Positions 19,539 through 28,534 of a stretch of DNA of 64,000 nt are shown in pieces. The DNA is taken from NCBI GenBank assembly GCA_036388855.1, contig DASVRA010000026.1, positions 1 to 64,000 of the forward strand. The letters are read 5' to 3'. The notes beneath the pieces were generated by a model. The model searched no databases. It had not been told where the DNA came from and worked only from the letters and a program-made list of their open reading frames with translations. The position numbers and the translations under genes were made by a program. The first letter of the stretch is position 1; each line of letters begins with the position of its first letter. This DNA is from DASVRA01 sp036388855. GTDB taxonomy: Bacteria; Pseudomonadota; Alphaproteobacteria; Caulobacterales; Caulobacteraceae.

Positions 19539-19565
19539 CTCTCCCCTTGGGGGAGACTGCACGCT
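19535..19565 (+). promoter_or_regulatory. MerR-type promoter/operator
   Basis: TTGACT (19535-19540) is followed by a 19-bp spacer and CACGCT. The spacer contains the dyad CTCCCC-TTG-GGGGAG (19541-19555). Long-spacer promoters with a central dyad are the hallmark of MerR regulation. The site begins inside the stop codon region of the serine hydrolase and ends 6 bases before the merR-like start, so this operon is probably autoregulated. Confidence 0.7.
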
Positions 19566-19571
19566 GTTCCC

Positions 19572-20408
19572 ATGCTCAAGATTGGCGATTTCTCCCGCTT
19601 AGGGCGCGTCACTGTCAAAGCTCTCCGACACTATGATAAAGCCGGACTGCTTCGCCCCAAGCACGTCGATGATTGGGCGGGTTATCGCTACTACGGAGCC
19701 GAACAGCTCGAAACCTTGAACCGGATTCTGCTGCTCAAAGATCTTGGCTTCACATTGAAGGATATCTCGGGCCTCCTGCGGGAGCCGACAGGATTGCCAG
19801 AAGCCATCGAACGTCGGCGAAGCGAGTTGGCGGCGTCGATTGACTCGGATGTCGAGCGATTGCGCCGGCTGGACGTCCTGCGAGAGGCGCGATCTGACGA
19901 GGCGCCACCGCCGCCGGTCCTCCTGCGGGTCATTGAACCGACTCCTGCCCTGACGGCGCGCGAATTGGTCAGCCCTGGAGACGGCCGCGCCACAAAGCTC
20001 TTTGAGGCATTAGAGGCGCAAGCCGCGCGCGCTCGGGCCCGCGCCGATAGCAGCCCGTTCTTGCTTTTTCACGACTGCTCTCGTGAGGATCGGCTGGACA
20101 TCGAAGCCTGCATCCCCCTGAGCCTGTCAGGGAGCAACCTTCCAGGCGCACGCATCGTGGAAGGACATCGTCGAGCGGGAAGCCTGGTCTACCGAGGCCC
20201 ATATAGCAAAACGCCATCTCTGTTCGCCGCTCTGGGTAACTGGATAGAAGCCAACGGGGGTACGCTGACCGGCCCCACTCGCGAGGTCTACCACCGGTTC
20301 GGCGCCGACCAGCGGGGCTACCGCCTTCCGGCGGGCGTGCTGGCGGACCGGCCTCAGGACTACGTGACCGAGCTGCAAGCGCCTGTTGCAATGGAGGATG
20401 CCGCATGA
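19572..20408 (+). CDS. MerR-family regulator with GyrI-like ligand domain
   Basis: The 278-residue protein begins with the MerR helix-turn-helix (LKIGDFSRLGRVTVKALRHY...AGLLRPKHVDDWAGYRYY). A linking coiled coil with LPEAIERRRSELAASI follows, then a C-terminal domain of about 150 residues (GARIVEGHRRAGSLVYRGPY...NWIEANGG) of the GyrI/BmrR type that binds small hydrophobic molecules. MerR proteins twist the long-spacer promoter to activate it. The site at 19535-19565 fits self-control. It overlaps the downstream alpha/beta hydrolase gene by 4 bases (ATGA), so hydrolase and cupin are probably its targets through the same transcript. Confidence 0.92.
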   Translation: MLKIGDFSRLGRVTVKALRHYDKAGLLRPKHVDDWAGYRYYGAEQLETLNRILLLKDLGFTLKDISGLLREPTGLPEAIERRRSELAASIDSDVERLRRLDVLREARSDEAPPPPVLLRVIEPTPALTARELVSPGDGRATKLFEALEAQAARARARADSSPFLLFHDCSREDRLDIEACIPLSLSGSNLPGARIVEGHRRAGSLVYRGPYSKTPSLFAALGNWIEANGGTLTGPTREVYHRFGADQRGYRLPAGVLADRPQDYVTELQAPVAMEDAA

Positions 20409-21526
20409 TCCGAGCCATGTTCCTCGCCGCATTGATCGCCATTTGCGCGCCTGGTGCGGCGCTAGCGCAGGACCGGCCTACGACGCGCGAGGTTCACCCT
20501 GGCTTGAGCGTGGAGCCTCTCGTGTTGAGGAGCGGCGACGGTATGCGCCTGCGCGCCGTAGTGACAAAGCCCGAAGCGGCGCGGGGACGGGTTCCGGCCA
20601 TCCTCTATGTGCAATGGCTCTCGTGCGACTCGATCGCCATCCCGCCTCAGCCCAAGGATGGTTGGGAGCTGATGCTGCAGCGGCTGGTCCGCGACTCCGG
20701 CGCCTTGGTCTGGCGCACCGAAAAGCGAGGCGTCGGCGGCAGCGACGGCCGCTGCGAGGCCCTCGACTACGAGACTGAGCTTGCCGATCACCGCGCGGCT
20801 CTGGATGCGCTGCGCCGTCGCGCCGATGTGGATCCGGAGCGGATCGTGATCTTTGGCGCTAGTATGGGGGCAACTATGGCGCCGCTGCTGGCCCAGGGTG
20901 ACGAACGCTTGGCCGGGGTTGTGGTGTGGGGCGGCGGCGCCCGCACCTGGGCCGAGCGCACGCTTGCGTTCGAGCGTAACCGGCTCGAGTTCGGCGACAC
21001 CCCCGCCGAGCGCCGCGCCGGCGAGATCACGGCCCGGTTCCGGCTGATCGAAGACTTCCTAGTAGAGGGCCGCTCCCCCGCTGAACTCTCGGCCCGCGAC
21101 CCGGATCTCGCTCGCGCCTGGAGTTCAATGGCCGGAACTGACGCGACCACGATGTACGGCCGCCCGTTCGCCTACCACCATCAGGCGCAGCGCCGTGACT
21201 GGGCAGCGGCGTGGGCTGCAGTGCGCGCTCCGGTGCTGGTGCTGCTCGGTGAAAACGACTGGTTCGAAGACGCCGGCTCAGCGGCCCTGATCGGCGAGAT
21301 CGTGAACCGAACCGGAGCGAAGGGCGCGACGGTCGCCATCGTCCCTGGCCTAGATCACCATTTCATCCGCTATCCCGACCGCCGCGCCGCCTTTCGCGGG
21401 CGTGGCGGCAAAGCCGATCCTGGACCCGCAACTGATCGGCTTTTCGCATGGCTGAGGGAGCGATTTCGCAGCTGCTCAACCCGCCCGTCCTGCGATAAGC
21501 TCGGTCAGAGCCACCTGGGGGAATGA
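20405..21526 (+). CDS. Exported alpha/beta hydrolase
   Basis: The 373-residue protein has a clear signal peptide (MIRAMFLAALIAICAPGAALA, cleavage before Gln22). An alpha/beta-hydrolase core follows with nucleophile elbow GASMGA (Ser153), acid residue region LGENDWF and catalytic His in GLDHHF near residue 320. It should act in the periplasm as an esterase or peptidase. The substrate is unknown. It is the middle gene of a merR-hydrolase-cupin operon, with 4-base overlaps on both sides. The last 35 residues are polar and Arg-rich, normal for an extension. Confidence 0.88.
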   Translation: MIRAMFLAALIAICAPGAALAQDRPTTREVHPGLSVEPLVLRSGDGMRLRAVVTKPEAARGRVPAILYVQWLSCDSIAIPPQPKDGWELMLQRLVRDSGALVWRTEKRGVGGSDGRCEALDYETELADHRAALDALRRRADVDPERIVIFGASMGATMAPLLAQGDERLAGVVVWGGGARTWAERTLAFERNRLEFGDTPAERRAGEITARFRLIEDFLVEGRSPAELSARDPDLARAWSSMAGTDATTMYGRPFAYHHQAQRRDWAAAWAAVRAPVLVLLGENDWFEDAGSAALIGEIVNRTGAKGATVAIVPGLDHHFIRYPDRRAAFRGRGGKADPGPATDRLFAWLRERFRSCSTRPSCDKLGQSHLGE

Positions 21527-21978
21527 TGGACATCATCAACCTGGACGACAAGTTCGCGCAGTTCAATGAGCGCTGGCGGCCGAAGATCGTCGCTCAACTT
21601 AACGGACAGGAAGTCAAGCTGGTGAAGGTGCAGGGCGTGTTCCCCTGGCACTGCCACGAGGACGCCGACGAGATGTTCCTCGTATGGCGCGGAAGCATGC
21701 GCGTGGAGTTCCGCGATCACGCTGCGGAACTCGATCAAGGGGAGTTTGTCGTCGTGCCCCGTGGCGTTGAGCACCGCACAGCCGCCGAGCAGGAGGCGGA
21801 GGTGCTGATATTCGAGCGGGCCGACGTGCTGAACACGGGGAATGTGTCCGATCCGGTGTTCACCGCACCGCTCGTGAGCGGCTCTAGATTTCTCCGGAGG
21901 TTGGAACATCCCCTGAGTCTGATCCGTCAGCTTCTTGGAACCAGCGTCAGACCAGGACATCGAACCGAAGCGCCATGA
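21523..21978 (+). CDS. Cupin-domain protein with abnormal C-terminus
   Basis: The first 115 residues form a single small cupin: GVFPWHCHEDADEMFLVWRG carries the metal-binding HxH...E, and GEFVVVPRGVEHRT the second motif with its His. Such proteins usually stop near residue 115-120. Here the frame goes on for 35 more residues (from LVSGSRF) into sequence whose opposite strand holds the remains of another gene. The original end may therefore have been lost in a rearrangement. Function is unknown beyond metal-dependent small-molecule binding or isomerisation. Third gene of the merR-led operon, 4-base overlap with the hydrolase. Confidence 0.85.
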   Translation: MMDIINLDDKFAQFNERWRPKIVAQLNGQEVKLVKVQGVFPWHCHEDADEMFLVWRGSMRVEFRDHAAELDQGEFVVVPRGVEHRTAAEQEAEVLIFERADVLNTGNVSDPVFTAPLVSGSRFLRRLEHPLSLIRQLLGTSVRPGHRTEAP

Positions 21979-22108
21979 CGGCGTCGACGCTGTGCAGAAT
22001 GAAGGTGTAGGTCGCGCCATTTTCGGTGAAGAAGCGCGTGTCGGACTCGGGATGCAGCGCCGCGCCTTCGAACATCAGCATTCCGGACGTCTGGAACGTC
22101 CGCAATGA
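21947..22108 (-). pseudogene. C-terminal fragment of a serine-hydrolase-type gene
   Basis: On the minus strand an in-frame stretch of about 54 codons (QTSGMLMFEG, then LHPESDTRFFTENG, ending RFDVLV) closes at a TGA (21949-21947). It resembles the C-terminal domain of beta-lactamase-family hydrolases, where EGxxLxPESxxRFF is typical. The intact neighbour at 17982 has LEGVPLLPEAKDRFFTEGG in the same place. The rest of the gene is missing. It overlaps the tail of the cupin gene, marking a deletion or insertion joint. Confidence 0.55.
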
Positions 22109-22272
22109 GTCAGAAGCGGCCGTTGGTCACCCGCTCTGGCGGAACGTCCGCTCCTGACTCTTCGCGCTCCTTGGGAAGGTCTGTTGTCTGGCAGCTGGTC
22201 ATCCCATACCCGCGGTTGCTCCGGGTTGGCCTCGCGCTTCTACTCCCCAGACGCTATGGAGAATCAGGCAAA

Positions 22273-22366
22273 TTGACTTCGTGCGTCCGACTCGGTTATC
22301 CGAAACTGACTTCCACGGTGATGCGGACGTTAAAAAATTGACGTCCACTGGCGACCGGGATAACTT
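22273..22366 (+). promoter_or_regulatory. Two tandem sigma-70-like promoters of the dnd operon
   Basis: P1: TTGACT (22273-22278), 17-bp gap, TTATCC (22296-22301). P2: TTGACG (22338-22343), 17-bp gap, TAACTT (22361-22366). P2 would start transcription only about 14 bases before the dndB ATG, whose AAGGA lies at 22374-22378. The region is more AT-rich than its surroundings. Assignments are by consensus only. Confidence 0.5.
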
Positions 22367-22386
22367 CCCCAAAAGGATGTCGCTCA

Positions 22387-23496
22387 ATGGATGGCAACAG
22401 TCTCGAATTCACGGCTATCCGTGGGGTGCAAGCTGGAAGCGCGTACTACGTCATAATGGTGCCGCTCAAGGTGGTGCCGCGGCTGTTTCGTTTCGACGAT
22501 GAAGGCATGCCAACCGAGCTGCGGGCGCAGCGGGTGCTGAACAAGGCGCGGGTCCCGGCTATCGCCAGCTACATCACCAGCAATTCCACCGAGTACATCC
22601 TCTCCTCGCTGTGCGCCTCGATCGACGGCGAGATCCTCTTCGAGCCGGCGGCCAGCGAGGGGCCGCTCCGAAAGGTCGGCCAATTGCGCATCGATATGGG
22701 TGCGACCATCCTGATCAACGACGGCCAGCACCGGCGGGCCGCCATCGAAGAAGCCATCCGGGAGCGCCCGCTTTTAGGCGAAGAGACCATCTCCGTCGTC
22801 GTGTTCGCCGATCGCGGCTTGAAACGCTCGCAACAGATGTTCGCGGACCTCAACATCCATGCCGTCCGGCCTACACGGTCGATCAAGCTGCTCTACGATC
22901 ATCGCGACGCTCTGGCGGGTCTGACACGTGAGGTCGTGGCGGCCATTCCCCTGTTCCGCGACTTCACCTGCTTCGACACCACGAGCATTTCCAACCGCTC
23001 CATCAAGTTTTTCACCCTCAGCAGCCTTCATCAAGCGACGGCGGAATTGATCGGCAAGGCGGCCGCGGGCGAAGTTGGGGCCGCTGACAAGGACCTGGCC
23101 GTGGCGTTCTGGAATGCCGTCATCTCCGCCATGCCGGACTGGGGGCGGGTGGGGGCGAAGGAGGTGTCGGCCTACGAATTGCGCCGGGACTATATCCACG
23201 CACATGGGGTGGCGGTGCTGGCGATCGCCGCCGCCGGGCGCCAGCTGATCGAGGCTTTCCCCAACGATTGGGGGGACAGGTTGTCGGGACTTCGCAGCAT
23301 CGATTGGTCGCGCGCCAACCGGGCGGTTTGGGACAATCGGGCCCTCGTGGCGGGAAAGGTGAACAAGTCCAAGAACAATGTGGTGCTAGTGACCAACCTC
23401 ATCGTTCGCGCCTTGGGTCTACCGCTCAGTCCAGAGGCGCAACGTGTCGAGGACCTCTACGGGCCTGCCGCCCCGGCACTTCAGGAAGCCAGCTGA
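22387..23496 (+). CDS. dndB: DndB, DGQHR-domain regulator of DNA phosphorothioation
   Basis: The 369-residue protein carries the family signature DGQHR at 112-116, followed by RRAAIEEAI, and the downstream block FADLNIHAVRPTRSIKLLYD that is typical of DndB. DndB is not needed for sulfur insertion but represses the dnd operon and limits how often sites are modified. Here it is the first gene of the operon, the usual self-regulatory position, behind two tandem promoters. A ribosome-binding AAGGA precedes the ATG. Its stop shares one base with the dndC start (TGATG), so translation is coupled. Confidence 0.93.
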   Translation: MDGNSLEFTAIRGVQAGSAYYVIMVPLKVVPRLFRFDDEGMPTELRAQRVLNKARVPAIASYITSNSTEYILSSLCASIDGEILFEPAASEGPLRKVGQLRIDMGATILINDGQHRRAAIEEAIRERPLLGEETISVVVFADRGLKRSQQMFADLNIHAVRPTRSIKLLYDHRDALAGLTREVVAAIPLFRDFTCFDTTSISNRSIKFFTLSSLHQATAELIGKAAAGEVGAADKDLAVAFWNAVISAMPDWGRVGAKEVSAYELRRDYIHAHGVAVLAIAAAGRQLIEAFPNDWGDRLSGLRSIDWSRANRAVWDNRALVAGKVNKSKNNVVLVTNLIVRALGLPLSPEAQRVEDLYGPAAPALQEAS

Positions 23497-24983
23497 TGGC
23501 CAAGGCGTCTGTCCTTGACGACGGCGGCCTGGAGGCCCGCTACCGGGAAATCCGCGAGGTCTACCTTTCCGACGCCCGCCCCTGGGTAGTGGGCTATTCC
23601 GGCGGCAAGGACTCGACCTGCACCTTGCAGATGGTCTGGACCGCGCTGCTTGGCTTGGCGCCAGAGCAACGGACCAAACCTATCTATGTGATCAGTTCCG
23701 ATACCTTGGTCGAAACCCCCGTTATCGTCCGCTATATCGACCTCACGCTGGCGCGGATCGCAGCCGCCGCCATGGAGCAGGGTCTGCCGATCGAGACAGA
23801 AAAGGTGACGCCAAAGGTCGACCGCAGTTTTTGGGTCAACCTGATTGGCCGGGGGTATCCCGCGCCGTCCCGCCGGTTTCGGTGGTGCACCGAACGCCTG
23901 AAGATCGAGCCCGCCAACGACTTCATCAAGAGCCGAGTCGCCGAGTTCGGCGAAGTCGTGGTGGTGCTGGGCGTTCGCTCGGCCGAGAGCGCCACTCGCG
24001 CTCAGGTGATGTCGTTCCACAAGATAAAGGGTTCGCCGCTGTCGCGGCACTCCTCCCTGAGCAACGCCTTCGTCTATGGCCCGATCGAGGCGCTGACGAC
24101 GGACGACGTCTGGTCCTATCTGCTGCAGAACCCCTCGCCCTGGGGCAACGACAACCGCGACCTTCTCACCATGTACCGCAACGCCCAGGCTGGCGAATGT
24201 CCCCTGGTCGTGGACACCACCACGCCTAGCTGCGGCAACTCGCGGTTCGGCTGCTGGGTCTGCACCGTCGTGGTGCGCGACAAGTCTATGGAGGCCATGA
24301 TCGATTCCGGCGAGGAATGGCTGGAGCCGCTGCTGGAGTTTCGCGATCTTCTCGCCGACACCCAAAACCCGGACAAGAAGCGGCTCTATCGCGAGTTCCG
24401 GCGCCGTAGCGGCCAGGTGGCCTTCATCAAGGGCACCGACACGCCCGTGCCTGGACCCTATACCCTGGACTTCTGCAAGACGCTGCTGCGACGCCTCCTG
24501 GAAACCCAGGTTAAGGTTCAACGCGAGGCGCCGCCGGGCGAGGACACCTTGCTGGTCCACGATGCGGAGCTACACGAAATCCGGCGCATCTGGCGCGCAG
24601 AGCGCGGCGACTGGGCCGACTCGGTGCCTGAGATCGTGCGCAGCATCCTCGGCCGCGACCTGAACTGGGTGGTCGAGGACAGTGTTGCCTTCACCGCCAA
24701 CGATGGCCGTCTCTTGGATGAGAGCTGCGCAGCCCATGGCGTGCCGACGGAGCTGGTCATCCGCTTGTTGGATGTCGAGCGGGCCGCGCACGGACTGAAG
24801 CGCCGGCACGCGGTCCACACGCGGATCGAGGATCTTCTGCGGCAGGAGTGGCGCGACCTGGAAACGGTGCTGGCTGAGCGCGTCGCCGGGCGGCCCATGG
24901 AGGAAGTCGACATCGGCGCGGCCGACGACGCTAGCGCCCTGGATTTGCCTTCGCTTGCCTATGCGTCGGATGACGTTCCATGA
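23496..24983 (+). CDS. dndC: DndC, PAPS-reductase-like ATP pyrophosphatase
   Basis: The 495-residue protein has the PP-loop GYSGGKDST (residues 33-41) of ATP pyrophosphatases. The cysteines C131, C246, C253 and C256 (WCTERLK, PSCGNSRFGCWVC) match the layout of the 4Fe-4S-binding cysteines of DndC. DndC is thought to activate the DNA backbone phosphate so that sulfur delivered by DndA can replace a non-bridging oxygen. The frame stays open upstream inside dndB, but the ATG at 23496, overlapping the dndB stop, gives the usual N-terminus. It overlaps dndD by 4 bases. Confidence 0.96.
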   Translation: MAKASVLDDGGLEARYREIREVYLSDARPWVVGYSGGKDSTCTLQMVWTALLGLAPEQRTKPIYVISSDTLVETPVIVRYIDLTLARIAAAAMEQGLPIETEKVTPKVDRSFWVNLIGRGYPAPSRRFRWCTERLKIEPANDFIKSRVAEFGEVVVVLGVRSAESATRAQVMSFHKIKGSPLSRHSSLSNAFVYGPIEALTTDDVWSYLLQNPSPWGNDNRDLLTMYRNAQAGECPLVVDTTTPSCGNSRFGCWVCTVVVRDKSMEAMIDSGEEWLEPLLEFRDLLADTQNPDKKRLYREFRRRSGQVAFIKGTDTPVPGPYTLDFCKTLLRRLLETQVKVQREAPPGEDTLLVHDAELHEIRRIWRAERGDWADSVPEIVRSILGRDLNWVVEDSVAFTANDGRLLDESCAAHGVPTELVIRLLDVERAAHGLKRRHAVHTRIEDLLRQEWRDLETVLAERVAGRPMEEVDIGAADDASALDLPSLAYASDDVP

Positions 24984-26992
24984 TCCTCCGCAGCGTCACC
25001 TTGGAGGATTTCGCCCTCTACGCGGGCAGCACGACCCTGGACCTCGTGCCCCGCAGCAAGTTGGGCGGGCCGACGCCTATTGTGCTGTTCGGCGGCAAGA
25101 ACGGTGCTGGCAAGACCACGTTGCTCGAGGCCGTGCGGCTAGCCCTGTACGGGAAGCGGGCGTTGGGCGCCCGGGTCGCTCAATCCGATTACGATGATTA
25201 TCTGCGCAGCCGGATAAATCGATCCGCGGCCACGCCGGCCGCCGCCGTGGCGTTGGAGTTCGACTATGTCGAAGCCGGCATCGTGCATCGCTATCGGATC
25301 CGTCGGGAATGGACCGCCAGGGGCAAGAGCATCGTTGAGAGTCTCGATCTACAGAAGGACGGCGAGCCCGTTGCGTCCGTCCCACGCGAGGAATGGCATT
25401 CGTTTCTGCAGGAGCTGATCCCGCCGGGCGTCTCGCAGCTATTCTTCTTCGACGGTGAAAAGATCAGCGAGATTGCCGAGGGGGAGCAGGACAACGAGCA
25501 CCTGGGGGAGGCGGTTCGCGGCCTACTCGGCATCGAACTGGTCGGACAGTTGCGGGTCGATCTGGGCCTCTACATCGCGCGCCGCGCGCGCAATGCCGAC
25601 GTGGATTTGGGTAATCGCCTGGAGGCGGTGAACCGCGACATTGTGGTGGCCGAGCGCGAGGCAACTAAGTTGGTCGGCGAAGTGGCCGAATTGACTGCGC
25701 AACGGGACTCCCAGGCGCGCGCCGCCGAGCAGGTTCGACGCCAGTTCGTAGCCGAAGGCGGCGACGCTGCTGTCGACCGGGACCGGATCGAGCGCGAGCG
25801 TGAGGAGGTTCGACGCGCGCTGCAGCGCGCCGAGCATGAGTTGCGTGACCAAGCCGGCAAGCTCCTCCCGTTCGCCATGGCGCCGAAGCTTGTCGCGAGT
25901 TTTCGCGCCGCGCTCGATCAGGCGCAACGATCCACCGAGAGCGCGGGCCTGGCGGCGAGGATCGCCGACGCGGTTGGGCGGTGGCGCGCCGAAGCCGCCC
26001 CCGCCCGGGTAGGGCGATGGACCAATCAGCATTGGAGCGATCTCGACCGGTTCTTGGAAGCGCAGTCGCCGGTACGCGGGACCGCGCTCGACAGCCCGGC
26101 CTTCCGTGAGGTGGGGGACGGGGCTGGGGCCCTAACGCGCTTGGCGGAGGTGGAGAGCTTGGCCCTCCCCAAGGCCCAAATGCTGTTGGACCAGATGGAT
26201 GCGCTCCAGGCCAAGGGGCGAGATCTCGATACCAGACTGGCGCGGGCCGACAACGCGGCGGCCGGCGTGGTTTTGGAAGATCTTCGCGCCGCCGACCAGA
26301 AGTTGGGCGCCACCGAAGAGAAGCTGAGAGCCGTCCAGGCCAGCCTGCAGCTGCGCCGGGGGCAGCTAGTGACCCTGACCCGCGAGCAGCGACGCTTGCT
26401 GGAGGACCAAGCCGGGTCGAGGAGGGCGAGCGAGCGCGCCGAACTGGCCGTGAGGGCAGCTCAGGCGCTGGCGGATTACGAGCAGCGCCTGCTGGAGCAC
26501 AAGCTCGTCCAGCTTCGGCGGGAATTCGTACGATGCTTCAATCACCTGGCGCGCAAGGGAGCCCTTGTGGCGGATGTGCGCATTGATCCGGTGACCTTCG
26601 CCACAACCCTTATTGGCGCGGGAGGCCGTGAGGTGGCCAAGGCCTCCCTATCTGCCGGCGAGAAGCAAATCTATGCGATCGCCATGCTGTGGGCCCTCGC
26701 GCGCACCAGCGGGCGGGCGCTGCCGATGATTGTCGACACCCCGCTCGCCCGGCTCGATTCGGACCATCGTGCCAACCTAGTGACGCGCTACTTCCCGGAC
26801 GCGTCGCACCAGGTGATCCTGTTGTCGACCGATACCGAGGTGGATGACGCGCTCTACGAGCAGCTCAGGCCGGCCGTGTCGCACGCCTATCACCTCGACT
26901 ACGACGAGGCAGAGGGCCGGACCCAGGTCTCCAGCGGCTATTTCCAAACCCCGGCTGGCGAGGGGAGTGCGCGTGCATTACAGCAAGCTTAG
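24980..26992 (+). CDS. dndD: DndD, SMC/RecF-like ATPase of the phosphorothioation complex
   Basis: The 670-residue protein has a split ABC ATPase. Walker A GGKNGAGKT lies at 38-46, the signature SLSAGEKQ near 556-563 and Walker B MIVDTP near 583-588, followed by the D-loop ARLDS. Between them lies a long coiled coil with many Arg/Glu heptads (about 190-520). DndD is proposed to alter DNA structure or provide nicking during sulfur incorporation, in complex with DndC and DndE. ATGA overlap with dndC. The stop lies within the first codons of dndE, so the operon is fully coupled. Confidence 0.96.
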   Translation: MILRSVTLEDFALYAGSTTLDLVPRSKLGGPTPIVLFGGKNGAGKTTLLEAVRLALYGKRALGARVAQSDYDDYLRSRINRSAATPAAAVALEFDYVEAGIVHRYRIRREWTARGKSIVESLDLQKDGEPVASVPREEWHSFLQELIPPGVSQLFFFDGEKISEIAEGEQDNEHLGEAVRGLLGIELVGQLRVDLGLYIARRARNADVDLGNRLEAVNRDIVVAEREATKLVGEVAELTAQRDSQARAAEQVRRQFVAEGGDAAVDRDRIEREREEVRRALQRAEHELRDQAGKLLPFAMAPKLVASFRAALDQAQRSTESAGLAARIADAVGRWRAEAAPARVGRWTNQHWSDLDRFLEAQSPVRGTALDSPAFREVGDGAGALTRLAEVESLALPKAQMLLDQMDALQAKGRDLDTRLARADNAAAGVVLEDLRAADQKLGATEEKLRAVQASLQLRRGQLVTLTREQRRLLEDQAGSRRASERAELAVRAAQALADYEQRLLEHKLVQLRREFVRCFNHLARKGALVADVRIDPVTFATTLIGAGGREVAKASLSAGEKQIYAIAMLWALARTSGRALPMIVDTPLARLDSDHRANLVTRYFPDASHQVILLSTDTEVDDALYEQLRPAVSHAYHLDYDEAEGRTQVSSGYFQTPAGEGSARALQQA

Positions 26993-27350
26993 AATCTCCG
27001 CCGACGCCACCAGCAAGCTGCGCTCGCTGCGTCAACGGACCGGCCTGACGCCGAACCTCCTGTGCCGGATTGCGCTTAGCACCTCTCTGGAGGAAGGCCC
27101 GTTGGGCTCGGCACCGATCCCTGACGAGGATGGATCCGAGTTCAACGCCTACACCCTCACCGGCGAGTACGGCGCCCTGTTCGCGGCCTTGCTGCGCTGG
27201 GTGGAAGAGGGTGCCCAGCCCGCGACGCCGTTGGCCGATATGGAGCTCCTGGACCGTCTGCGAGGCCATATCCACCGCGGCGTCGGCGCTCTGGCGGTGC
27301 GGGCCAAGTCGCCGGCCGACATTCTTCGCCTCGCCCGCGGGACGCGGTAA
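26973..27350 (+). CDS. dndE: DndE, small DNA-binding phosphorothioation protein
   Basis: This 125-residue protein has the DndE core LRISADATSKLRSLRQRTGL followed by TPNLLCRIALSTSLEEG, an RHH-like DNA-contact region. DndE forms tetramers that bind nicked DNA and is essential for modification. A GTG at 26973 is preferred because AGGGGAG lies 5-6 bases upstream. A GTG two codons earlier (26967) is the alternative. The start overlaps the end of dndD by 20 bases. The C-terminal half (LLDRLRGHIHRGVGALAVRAKS) is helical and typical of the family. Confidence 0.92.
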   Translation: MHYSKLRISADATSKLRSLRQRTGLTPNLLCRIALSTSLEEGPLGSAPIPDEDGSEFNAYTLTGEYGALFAALLRWVEEGAQPATPLADMELLDRLRGHIHRGVGALAVRAKSPADILRLARGTR

Positions 27351-27355
27351 CGGCT

Positions 27356-28528
27356 GTGCGGGTCGGCGAGAGGCTCTATCTGGATCACAACGCGACCACC
27401 CCGGTCGATCCCGCCGTGGTCGCGGCGATGGCACCCTTCGACCAGGACCTCTTCGCCAATCCAGCCAGTGTCGAACACTGGGATGGCCATGCAGCTGCCG
27501 AAGCGGTGGAGCGCGCACGCGAACAGGTGGCCGCTGTCGTCGGCGCGCGCCCCGCGGAGATCGTCTTCACCGCCAGCTGCACGGAAGCGAACAATCTGGC
27601 CATCTTGGGCGCCGCCCGCGCCGCGACCGGCCCTGGTCATCTGGTCACCACTCAGATCGAGCATCCTTCGGTGCTGGAGCCCTTTCGAATGCTCGAACAG
27701 GAGGGATGGCGGGTCACCTGTGTGGCGGTCGGCGAGGATGGCCGTGTCGATCCGGACGCGATCGGCCGGGCGATCACGCCCGACACCCTTCTGGTCTCGG
27801 TGATGGCCGCCAACAACGAGGTGGGCGTCGTCCAGCCGATTGCCGAGATTGGAGCCATCTGCGCGAACCGCGGCGTGATGTTTCACAGCGACTTGGCTCA
27901 GGTCCTGGCCTACGAGGCGGTCGACGTGGGTCATTGGGGCCTGCACATGGCTAGCCTGTCGGCCCACAAGGCTTACGGTCCGAAAGGGATCGGGGCGCTC
28001 TATGTGCGCTCCCGACGGCCCCGCGCGCGGTTGGCCCCGATCTTGTTCGGGGGCGGCCAGGAACGCGGCTTGCGCCCTGGCACTCTGAACACCCCCGCGA
28101 TCGTCGGGTTCGGCGCCGCTGCCGTGCTCGCCCAGGACCGCGCGACCACTGAAGCGGCGCGTCTGCGCCGGCTCAGTGAAGCGCTGTGCGCCAAGGTTCT
28201 CGCAGAGATTCCAGGCGCGGTACTGAACGGCCATCCGACCGCCAGGCTGGCGAACGCGCTGTCGTTCTCGATCGCGGGTATTGAGCCCCTGGCGCTGATC
28301 CATCGCCTCCGTGGAGAAATGAGCTTCTCCGCTTCCAGCGCCTGCTCGACCGAGAAGATCGAGACCTCGCACGTCTTGAAGGCGATGTTCGGGGAATCGC
28401 CCCGGGCCAAGGGCGCGTTCCGGATCGCCGCAGGCCGGTTCACAACTCAGGCTGACGTCGAGCGCGCGGGGGACCTCTTGGTCGCGGAAGCCAACCGCCT
28501 GCTGCGCCGGGCGGCGCCGGCGGCGTGA
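27356..28528 (+). CDS. dndA: DndA, cysteine desulfurase
   Basis: The 390-residue class V aminotransferase-fold enzyme uses PLP to take sulfur from cysteine. The PLP lysine is K205 (LSAHKAYGPKG), the His/Asp cluster is HSDLAQ (177-182), and the active-site cysteine that carries the persulfide is C330 in SASSACSTEK. In Dnd systems the enzyme hands sulfur to DndC. Here dndA sits last in the operon rather than being divergently placed or replaced by a housekeeping IscS. GTG start, 5 bases after dndE. It ends only 6 bases from the stop of the convergent nuclease gene. Confidence 0.95.
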   Translation: MRVGERLYLDHNATTPVDPAVVAAMAPFDQDLFANPASVEHWDGHAAAEAVERAREQVAAVVGARPAEIVFTASCTEANNLAILGAARAATGPGHLVTTQIEHPSVLEPFRMLEQEGWRVTCVAVGEDGRVDPDAIGRAITPDTLLVSVMAANNEVGVVQPIAEIGAICANRGVMFHSDLAQVLAYEAVDVGHWGLHMASLSAHKAYGPKGIGALYVRSRRPRARLAPILFGGGQERGLRPGTLNTPAIVGFGAAAVLAQDRATTEAARLRRLSEALCAKVLAEIPGAVLNGHPTARLANALSFSIAGIEPLALIHRLRGEMSFSASSACSTEKIETSHVLKAMFGESPRAKGAFRIAAGRFTTQADVERAGDLLVAEANRLLRRAAPAA

Positions 28529-28534
28529 GGCAGG

